DNA of 6,809 nt from UBA6544 sp049601975 (lineage in GTDB: Bacteria > Pseudomonadota > Alphaproteobacteria > UBA8366), in contig JBMYRC010000181.1 in assembly GCA_049601975.1 (NCBI GenBank), positions 1 through 6,809 on the forward strand. The letters are read 5' to 3'. Under the pieces are notes generated by a model that saw only the letters and a program-made list of their open reading frames with translations, was not told the DNA's origin and made no database searches. This document shows positions 1 to 5,489 of this stretch, piece after piece. Position numbers and translations under genes: made by a program. Each line of letters opens with the position of its first letter. Position 1 is the first letter of the stretch.

Positions 1-645
1 GACCATAACCTACCGTACAATCCGTATAAATCGATTGTCGTGCCGCGACCCATTGGTTGGATTAGCTCCTTGGATGAGCAGGGTAATGTGAACTTGGCGC
101 CCTACAGCCAGTTCAACAATCTCGGCTACGACCCGCCATATGTGATGTTTTCCGGAAGCCATAAGCCGACCGGGGAGATGAAAGATTCCGTCGCGAATAT
201 TCTGCGGACCGGGGAATTTGTCTGCAACATGGCGACTTATGAATTGCGCAAGGCGGTTGTGAAAAGTGCGGAATATTTCCCCGCTGACGTGGACGAGATG
301 GAAGCCATCGGCCTTACCAAAGAGGCCTCGCGGCTAGTGAAGCCGCCGCGGGTCGCGGAATCGCCCGTTCATCTGGAGTGCAAGCTCCACAACATTCTCG
401 TATTGCCGGGTTATTCTCACCAAAACACGACCCATGTTGTCGTGGGACAAGTCGACGGCGTGCATATCCGCGATGATGCGCTGACCCCCGAAGGCAAGCT
501 GGATATTGCTCGCCTACGACCATTGGCGCGGTTGGGGTATCAGGACTACTCCAGCGTCACCGATATGTTCACGGCGATAAGCGAAGGCCCCGACGCGGAC
601 TCCTTAAATGCGGGGCTCGGCGGCGAGGCAAAGGGCAAGCGGTAG
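1..645 (+). CDS. Flavin reductase-like FMN-binding split-barrel protein (5' end cut by window)
   Basis: The frame is open from base 1, and the residues before the first possible GTG at 40 (HNLPYNPYKSIVV) match the usual N-terminal part of this family. The gene therefore starts left of the window and GTG 40 is not its start. 214 residues are visible; perhaps 10-15 are missing. The FMN-binding signature PRPIGWISSLDEQGNVNLAP is followed by the YSQFNNLGYDPP turn. Further family hallmarks are GEFVCNMA, the late strand VVVGQVDGVHIRDD and the RLRPLARLGYQDYS segment. Family members (DIM6/NTAB, flavin reductase domain) bind FMN as cytoplasmic dimers. Some reduce flavin for two-component monooxygenases; others have unknown substrates. 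It converges on an LLM monooxygenase gene, so a reductase role for that enzyme is possible but unproven. Family assignment is firm; function is not. Confidence 0.9.
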   Translation, partial: DHNLPYNPYKSIVVPRPIGWISSLDEQGNVNLAPYSQFNNLGYDPPYVMFSGSHKPTGEMKDSVANILRTGEFVCNMATYELRKAVVKSAEYFPADVDEMEAIGLTKEASRLVKPPRVAESPVHLECKLHNILVLPGYSHQNTTHVVVGQVDGVHIRDDALTPEGKLDIARLRPLARLGYQDYSSVTDMFTAISEGPDADSLNAGLGGEAKGKR

Positions 646-662
646 TCATCCTTGCCGATTTC

Positions 663-786
663 CGTCATTCCGGACGCGATAGCGATCCGGAATTATTGCC
701 TGAGATGTGCTTATATGAATTCGGATTCAATTTGAGAGACTCAGGCCATAATTCCGGATTCTTGCTACGCAAGCTCTGGAATGACG
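663..786. repeat. Structured palindromic repeat, copy 1 (124 bp)
   Basis: A nearly symmetrical element lies between the convergent genes ending at 645 and 810. Its ends CGTCATTCCGGA (663-674) and TCTGGAATGACG (775-786) are inverted repeats with one mismatch. Inside, a second pair of arms at 686-704 and 740-758 matches at 18 of 19 positions around a 35-nt loop. Two small side hairpins sit between outer and inner arms: CGC-GATA-GCG (675-684) and CTTGC-TAC-GCAAG (761-773). The whole could fold into a cloverleaf or cruciform. No T-run follows on either strand, so it is not a classical intrinsic terminator, though it may still reduce read-through between the converging genes. A related copy lies at 4823-4945. 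Ends of the CGTCATTCC type are common in short non-autonomous repeats of Proteobacteria; no transposase is present here. Confidence 0.85.
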
Positions 787-809
787 ATTACCGCGAGTGA
801 GAGTATCGA

Positions 810-1940
810 TTAGCCTGCAAACCGCGGCATCACCTTATCGCCGAATAACTCCAGCGAGCGCATGATCTGATCGCGCGTGTGTAACCCTTGCGGGATCAGT
901 AGGAAACACTCGTTGATCGGCACGGCTTTCGACGCGGCTTCGATATCCCGCGAGATCGTGTCCGGTGAGCCGACCAGGAGCTTCGGCATCCCTTGGCCGA
1001 ACTGTTCCGGCCATTTATCCCAGAACCATTTAACGTCCTCGAATTGAGCGTGGGCTTCTTCGTCAGTCTTGGCGCAGATCATCAACCCACCCCAAGCGGC
1101 TTCATCGCCGGGCGCAATGTCATGTCCGAATTTCGCTGCCTCGTCGCGATAGACCGACCAGATGGTTTTACAGAAATCCAAATCTTCGGCGAGAACAATT
1201 GGCCGGCCTGCGTATTGCGCCCAGAATTTGGCAGTGGTCATTGACGCCGTGAAGCCACCATAGAGTTGCGGGTGCGGTGACTGCAGCGGGCGCGGCGCGA
1301 TGCCGATCTCGCTGACCGTCATATCGGAAGCGACGCCCTTTCCGTAATCCGCATAGACCGAATGCGGGTGCGGATTGACGAACCCTTCGGGTGGGAAGGT
1401 CCAGAACTTACCCCGATGCGAGAAGGTATCGTGGGTGAGCGCCTTCACGATAATCTCGACGAACTCCTCGAAATACTCGCGGTTGAGCGTGTCTTGTTTG
1501 GAGTTCTTGTTCCATGGGCCGACCGCTTGTAAGTCCGGGCGAATGCGGAAATTGTCGACCCAACGCGCCTGATATCCGCGCACAATGCCGACGCCAAACC
1601 GCCCGCCCAACATATGATCCATGGTTACAATGGCTTCAGCCGTACGCAATGGGTTATGGGCGGTGGAGACGAAACCGCAGGTGATGACCTTCAGGCGTTC
1701 GGTATGTTTACCGAGCCACATGGACATCAAGGTCGGATCGTTGGCGATCTCAAACCCTTCGATTTGCAGATGATGTTCCGGATGACCGAAGCCGCCATAG
1801 CCTGCTTCGTCAGCGTAGCGCGCATATTCCGCGATCTCGCTCAACATGCGTTGATAAAGTTCCGGTTTGTGGCCCGCCATGCCGGCCTCAAGTTCGGCGC
1901 GGCGACCGATCGTGCAATACATGAAGAGATTGAAATCCAT
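810..1940 (-). CDS. LLM-class (luciferase-like) flavin-dependent oxidoreductase
   Basis: This 376-residue protein belongs to the bacterial luciferase-like TIM-barrel family, which uses reduced FMN (or F420 in some taxa) to oxygenate or oxidise small organic substrates in the cytoplasm. Visible hallmarks are the early strand MDFNLFMYC, YADEAGYGGFGHPEHH (residues 42-57, with the E-H-H signature), VSTAHNPLRTAEAIVTMDHM (91-110) leading into LGGRFGVGIVRGY, the PHPQLYGGFTAS segment near 222-233, and the C-terminal LLVGSPDTI (321-329) typical of the family. Length is normal. The frame extends upstream to a GTG at 1964, but ATG 1940 is preferred because GAGGA lies 4 nt upstream and the homology-like sequence starts there. 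It is the last gene of the minus-strand block, 85 bp after the CoA-transferase. The substrate is unknown; alkane, terpenoid-ketone or other monooxygenase roles are all possible. Confidence 0.9.
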   Translation of the reverse strand: MDFNLFMYCTIGRRAELEAGMAGHKPELYQRMLSEIAEYARYADEAGYGGFGHPEHHLQIEGFEIANDPTLMSMWLGKHTERLKVITCGFVSTAHNPLRTAEAIVTMDHMLGGRFGVGIVRGYQARWVDNFRIRPDLQAVGPWNKNSKQDTLNREYFEEFVEIIVKALTHDTFSHRGKFWTFPPEGFVNPHPHSVYADYGKGVASDMTVSEIGIAPRPLQSPHPQLYGGFTASMTTAKFWAQYAGRPIVLAEDLDFCKTIWSVYRDEAAKFGHDIAPGDEAAWGGLMICAKTDEEAHAQFEDVKWFWDKWPEQFGQGMPKLLVGSPDTISRDIEAASKAVPINECFLLIPQGLHTRDQIMRSLELFGDKVMPRFAG

Positions 1941-1944
1941 GGCG

Positions 1945-1949
1945 TCCTC
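1945..1949 (-). promoter_or_regulatory. Ribosome binding site that decides the LLM gene start
   Basis: Read on the minus strand, GAGGA ends 4 nt before ATG 1940. It lies downstream of the alternative GTG at 1964, so it can only serve the ATG. Confidence 0.7.
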
Positions 1950-1953
1950 AAAC

Positions 1954-2013
1954 CTGACTAACACCGGTTATCTATTAGGCGATTTAGAGAGGCACGGTAA
2001 TAGTTAAAGTCAG
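1954..2013 (-). promoter_or_regulatory. Possible stem-loop in the leader of the LLM gene
   Basis: On the minus strand, CTGACTTTAAC (2013-2003) can pair with GTTAGTCAG (1962-1954): nine base pairs with a two-base bulge, closing a 40-nt loop just upstream of the Shine-Dalgarno. The short imperfect palindrome TAACACCGGTTA (1959-1970, plus strand) overlaps the 3' arm, so the two structures would be mutually exclusive. No T-run follows, so this is not a standard terminator, and I see no convincing -35/-10 pair. It could be an operator, a translational control element or chance. Confidence 0.3.
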
Positions 2014-2025
2014 CGGCGTTCCTAG

Positions 2026-3231
2026 TTAGACCACGCCCTTATCGTGAAAGGTGGCGATTTCGGAATTGCTGTAGCCGAATTCTCCGAGGATTTCGTCGGT
2101 GTGCTCGCCGAGACGGGGCGGTGAGCGATCTGTGCCGGGGGAGTCTTCGGAGGCGATGAATGAGGCACCCGGTAGGCTGACATCGCCGTCGATACCAGTG
2201 GGTGCCGGAAGGTCGATCATGAACTTCCGTTGTTTGACTTGCTCGCTGTCGAGCGCACCCGGCAGGTCGTGCACCGGCGCAACGGGCACGCCGTCTGCTT
2301 CCATGATCGGCATCCATTCCGCTGTCGTTTTCTGGGAGAGGGTGTACGCCAGAATGGTTTGAATTTCGTCGAAATCCTCCGTGCGGCCTTTCACCGAATT
2401 CCAGCGCGCATCTTCCTTCCATTCGGGATGGCCGATGGCATCACATAGGCGCAGCGCCATTTTATCGGTGAAGACGGAAATATTGAGGAAACCGTCCTTG
2501 GTTGGAAAAACACTCGAGGTTCCTTGGAAGGTCGGTGAGTTGTTGCCCAGTAGTTCTGGCACGTCACCGGCAACGGAATAGCGGCTAACCGAGTAATTCA
2601 TAAGCGATAGGATCGCGTCCGTCATCGAAAGGTCGAGATATTGTCCTTCACCGGTTGCCTTCTGGCGGTAAAGCGCGCTGGCCAGGGCAAAGGCGGCGTT
2701 CATGCCAGTGGTCATGTCGGCGACCGGGAAGCCGACGCGGAGCGGGCCGCTCTCCGGTGTGCCGGTCGCGGCCATCATGCCTGAGATCGCCTGTACGGCC
2801 CCATCATAGGCGCCGGCGCCGCTCATCGGGCCTTCCTGGCCAAAGCCGGAGATAGCGCAATAAACGATATTTGACTGAATGTTTCGCGCCCAGTCATAGC
2901 TGAAACCGAGGCGGTTCAAGACGCCGGGTTTGAAGTTTTCGGCAATGGCATTCGCGCCATCCACAAATCGCCCGACGATTTCCTTCGCTTCCGGTGCTTT
3001 CAGGTCGAGGGTGATGGAACGCTTGCCGTAATTAACGCCCATGAATCCAGGCCCGCAACGTTTTTCCGCCCAGATGTCACGGGCAGAGAGCATGCGCATT
3101 TGATCGCCGATTTCCGGTTGCTCGATCTTAATGACATCTGCGCCGAGCAGCGCTAGTTGCGCGGTCGCCATCGGCCCGCAGAGAACTTGAGTGAAATCGA
3201 CGATGCGGACGTCTTCGAATGCTTTGGCCAT
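2026..3231 (-). CDS. Class III CoA-transferase (CaiB/BaiF family)
   Basis: This 401-residue protein has the normal length for family III CoA-transferases, which move CoA between acyl groups through an aspartyl-CoA intermediate and form interlocked-ring dimers. Landmarks are VRIVDFTQVLCGPMATAQLA (8-27), LGADVIKIEQP (29-39), NYGKRSITLDLK (67-78, CoA-binding region), AENFKPGVLNRLG (97-109), GPMSGAGAYDGAVQAISGMM (134-153) and PVADMTTGMNAA (169-180). Asp172 in the last motif corresponds to the catalytic Asp of formyl-CoA transferase. GEGQYLDLSM follows at 194-203. It starts only 9 bp after the esterase stop and its nearest GGAG is 14 nt upstream of the ATG, so translational coupling to the esterase is likely. 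In this context it probably activates a carboxylic acid made by a neighbour as its CoA thioester, using another acyl-CoA as donor. The substrate cannot be predicted; racemase members of the family are less likely because of the formyl-CoA-transferase-like motif layout. Confidence 0.92.
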   Translation of the reverse strand: MAKAFEDVRIVDFTQVLCGPMATAQLALLGADVIKIEQPEIGDQMRMLSARDIWAEKRCGPGFMGVNYGKRSITLDLKAPEAKEIVGRFVDGANAIAENFKPGVLNRLGFSYDWARNIQSNIVYCAISGFGQEGPMSGAGAYDGAVQAISGMMAATGTPESGPLRVGFPVADMTTGMNAAFALASALYRQKATGEGQYLDLSMTDAILSLMNYSVSRYSVAGDVPELLGNNSPTFQGTSSVFPTKDGFLNISVFTDKMALRLCDAIGHPEWKEDARWNSVKGRTEDFDEIQTILAYTLSQKTTAEWMPIMEADGVPVAPVHDLPGALDSEQVKQRKFMIDLPAPTGIDGDVSLPGASFIASEDSPGTDRSPPRLGEHTDEILGEFGYSNSEIATFHDKGVV

Positions 3232-3240
3232 GGTCTGGAA

Positions 3241-4797
3241 CTAGTCTCCGTAGATATTGGATTTGCCGGAATGATGCGCGAGTGCCGCTTCCAACACGTC
3301 GAGCCGCTCACGGAACAACGCGGTGTCGGCCGCCGCCGTATCACCAAAATGCAGATAATCTTCCACCGATGACGAATAGGCTTTCCAGTCCGGCAAACCG
3401 TCGCCGTTTGGATCGCCGGTCGCAGCGAAATTTACCCAATAGGACATAATGGCGTCACTCAAGGCGCGATCGAGCGGGTCTTGCGCGCCGTCGGGATCGA
3501 AGGATCCGCAGCGTACGCCGCCACCGAAGACGTAAGCAATTTCGGCCCCATGATGAGCTCCCATGATTTTGCCACCTCGCCACGGCGGTATGCGTGAGAG
3601 GCAGTAGAGATAAGATTGTCGCCCCGCTGCTTCCAACCAACGGGCTTGCTTGCGCGCGGGAAGGCTGAACCACATGTCGGTGCGCAGAGCGTTCCAAGCA
3701 TCTTGTGCGTCCGCGTCACTCTCTGCCGGATAGGCCGCCAGTACATCGTTCGCGGCCGGTCCGAACTCTCCCTCGACGATAGCGTGGAATTTCGCCGTCG
3801 TATCAATGGGCGTGCTCAGCATCTGGGCAAACAATCCGGCTTCGTTGGCGTTGGTGCCAATCAGCAGAGGTTTGTCGTGTATTTTCCCGGCGGCATAGAG
3901 TGCTTCCGGCGTATCGGGGATGACCCTGCCATCGACGAAGGGGTTGCTGTCGAACGCGACGGCGTCTTCCATCCTCCGCCATTCGGCGGCGCGCAAGTCG
4001 GGCAGGGTCGTACAGCCAATCGATTCCGCAACAGCGACGCCTAGGGCTTCCCGTGCGGCGAGAGTATTCCCGGTATCCCGAAGCGCCCCGCTTTGGCAGA
4101 TACCTTTGTGGAACAAATCTTTGGAGAGAGGTGAAGTCATCAAGACGGAGACGCTGCGCCCGCCCGCGGACTCACCAAAGATCGTCACGTTCCCAGGATC
4201 GCCACCAAAACCGGCGATGTTGTCGCGAACCCATTCGAGAGCCGCAATCTGATCCATCAGCGCATAATTGCCCGACGCACCATCGCCCGATTCTTCAGTC
4301 AGCAGAGGGTGGGCAAAGCCGCCCGCGATGTTGAGGCGATAGTTGATCGTCACCACGACGACGCCCTTCTCAGCCAAACGCACGCCGTTATACATCCGGT
4401 GTGCGGCGTGTCCGATGCGAAATCCACCGCCGTGAATCCATACCATGACGGGTCGGCGCTCGTTCGCATCCGATGCCGGAGTCCAAACGTTGAGATGCAG
4501 ACAATCCTCCGACATCTCGTCGCCATCCTGCAGACCGAACAGAGAGAGTGTCGGGTCGATGGGTTGTGCAGGTGCCGGGCCGAAGCTTTCGGCGGAACGG
4601 ACACCGTCCCAAGGTGCGATCACTTGCGGCGGCCGCCAGCGCAGATCACCTATCGGTGGTGCCGCGTAGGGAATACCGAGGAAGCGGGAGATGCTTTTGC
4701 TCTCAGGTGCAATCGCACCAGCCACTTCTCCCCCAACCAATCGAACCGGACCACGCGCTACGAGAGAGGAGGTGTTTTTTACTGAAGCGTCATTCAT
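3241..4797 (-). CDS. Type B carboxylesterase (alpha/beta hydrolase)
   Basis: A 518-residue carboxylesterase/cholinesterase-type hydrolase of ordinary bacterial length. It shows SRFLGIPYAAPPIGDLRWRP (37-56), the EDCLHLNVW signature (98-105 region), the oxyanion-hole HGGGF (122-126), GGDPGNVTIFGESAGG (198-213) with nucleophile Ser210 in G-E-S-A-G, acidic residue Glu319 in GTNANEAG, and His416 in GAHHGAEIAYVFG. The triad is complete, so it should be active on carboxylic esters, possibly lactones or carbamates. No N-terminal signal peptide is visible, so a cytoplasmic location is likely. ATG 4797 is chosen because AAGGAG lies 6 nt upstream; an in-frame GTG at 4815 would place that Shine-Dalgarno inside the gene. 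Repeat copy 2 ends 13 bp upstream of that site, leaving little room for a private promoter. With the CoA-transferase 9 bp downstream it suggests an ester-hydrolysis-then-CoA-activation pair. Confidence 0.93.
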   Translation of the reverse strand: MNDASVKNTSSLVARGPVRLVGGEVAGAIAPESKSISRFLGIPYAAPPIGDLRWRPPQVIAPWDGVRSAESFGPAPAQPIDPTLSLFGLQDGDEMSEDCLHLNVWTPASDANERRPVMVWIHGGGFRIGHAAHRMYNGVRLAEKGVVVVTINYRLNIAGGFAHPLLTEESGDGASGNYALMDQIAALEWVRDNIAGFGGDPGNVTIFGESAGGRSVSVLMTSPLSKDLFHKGICQSGALRDTGNTLAAREALGVAVAESIGCTTLPDLRAAEWRRMEDAVAFDSNPFVDGRVIPDTPEALYAAGKIHDKPLLIGTNANEAGLFAQMLSTPIDTTAKFHAIVEGEFGPAANDVLAAYPAESDADAQDAWNALRTDMWFSLPARKQARWLEAAGRQSYLYCLSRIPPWRGGKIMGAHHGAEIAYVFGGGVRCGSFDPDGAQDPLDRALSDAIMSYWVNFAATGDPNGDGLPDWKAYSSSVEDYLHFGDTAAADTALFRERLDVLEAALAHHSGKSNIYGD

Positions 4798-4803
4798 AAC
4801 TCG

Positions 4804-4809
4804 CTCCTT
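4804..4809 (-). promoter_or_regulatory. Ribosome binding site that decides the esterase start
   Basis: AAGGAG on the minus strand with a 6-nt spacer to ATG 4797. This is the strongest Shine-Dalgarno in the window and rules against the upstream GTG at 4815. Confidence 0.8.
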
Positions 4810-4822
4810 CTTCACTCATGGT

Positions 4823-4945
4823 CGTCATTTCGGGATTGCAAAGCGTTATCCGGAACTATTGCCTGAGCGGCATAATCGATAAGGTTCAGCTTGGAAATCT
4901 CAGGCAGTAATTCTCGGCTCGTGCGCTGCACGCCCCGGAATGACG
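4823..4945. repeat. Structured palindromic repeat, copy 2 (123 bp)
   Basis: Same architecture as the element at 663-786. The outer ends CGTCATTTCGG and CCGGAATGACG are inverted with one mismatch. The inner arms at 4849-4867 and 4899-4917 pair at 14 of 19 positions plus three G-U type pairs around a 31-nt loop. The side hairpin CGTGC-GCT-GCACG (4920-4932) sits exactly 13 nt from the right end, as in copy 1. The right 47 nt align to copy 1 without gaps at 34 of 47 positions, and 18 of 19 inner left-arm bases are identical. It fills nearly all of the gap between the DUF35 stop (4956) and the esterase start (4797), so it would lie inside the transcript if the block is one operon. No direct target duplication is obvious. 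Confidence 0.83.
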
Positions 4946-4955
4946 ATAATTGGCA

Positions 4956-5477
4956 TCATTCCTGCGGATAGCGCCACGGGTTCTCCGGCTGCTCGGCATC
5001 CTCGTCGATGGTCCAGTGGGGAAGGGCGAAACCTTCCGTTACTTCCGTGAAAACCATGCGCACGCGGGTGCCGATGCCAACGGTCTTGATCGTCTCCGGC
5101 GACACGAATTCGCCGTCTGACGTTAGCAGATTACCGGCGACGCGGAGCGCCTCGTGCTCTGTCGGTTGTCCCAATTGCGTGTCGAGATCGACCACCAGCA
5201 CCATATACGGCACCTTCTCGCGGAAGGCTGGTTGGATCGGGTGATGTACCTCCGCATAGGAATGGACTGCTCCCTTGCCCTCGACCGGTACCCAATCGTA
5301 TTCGCGGTCGCGGGTCCATGGACAGGCCGTGGTCGGGGGATAGCGCAGCAATCCGCTTTCCTTACCCTTCTGCAGATGGAATATGCCTTCTGCACAGTGG
5401 CGGAAGAACTCGCGGTTTTCCTGATCGACGTCGTCGATGGTGAGCATCATGCCCATGTATTCGCCTTGGATTGGCAT
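4956..5477 (-). CDS. DUF35 OB-fold protein with degenerate zinc ribbon
   Basis: A 173-residue DUF35 protein, the family of small partners of thiolase-fold enzymes. The N-terminal helix (VDQENREFFRHCAEGIFHL, about 17-35) is followed by the region where a CxxC...CxxC rubredoxin-like ribbon normally sits (LLRYPPTTACPWTRDREYDW, 43-62), then the OB-fold starting at VEGKGAVHSYAEVHHP and running through VPYMVLVVDLD to GTRVRMVFTEVTEGFALPHW. Only Cys28 and Cys52 are present in the whole protein, and Cys52 is the only one in the ribbon region, so tetrahedral zinc binding looks lost. In characterised pairs DUF35 proteins bind and stabilise the thiolase-like subunit and help form its CoA tunnel. Start ATG 5477 has GAGGAG 6 nt upstream, directly abutting the stop of the upstream thiolase-like gene 12 bp away, so the two are probably co-translated and form a complex. 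Confidence 0.88.
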   Translation of the reverse strand: MPIQGEYMGMMLTIDDVDQENREFFRHCAEGIFHLQKGKESGLLRYPPTTACPWTRDREYDWVPVEGKGAVHSYAEVHHPIQPAFREKVPYMVLVVDLDTQLGQPTEHEALRVAGNLLTSDGEFVSPETIKTVGIGTRVRMVFTEVTEGFALPHWTIDEDAEQPENPWRYPQE

Positions 5478-5489
5478 TGTTCTCTCCTC

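Noticed and set aside
40..645. GTG at 40 as the true start of the split-barrel gene
   Set aside because: The open frame continues to base 1 with residues that fit the family N-terminus, so the gene is truncated by the window.
663..786. Intrinsic terminator at the convergent junction
   Set aside because: There is strong inverted symmetry but no T-run on either strand, and a related element lies within the operon.
3616..4044. Plus-strand open frame of 142 codons antisense to the esterase
   Set aside because: Shadow frame; rich in Arg and Gly as expected from reversed GC-rich codons, with no domain.
4309..4785. Plus-strand open frame of 158 codons antisense to the esterase
   Set aside because: Lies opposite conserved esterase motifs (HGGGF, EDCL) and shows no family hallmarks of its own.
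663..4945. Composite transposon bounded by the two repeats
   Set aside because: No transposase, resolvase or matching target duplication is seen, and the copies are too diverged (34 of 47 in the right end) to be recent ends of one mobile unit.
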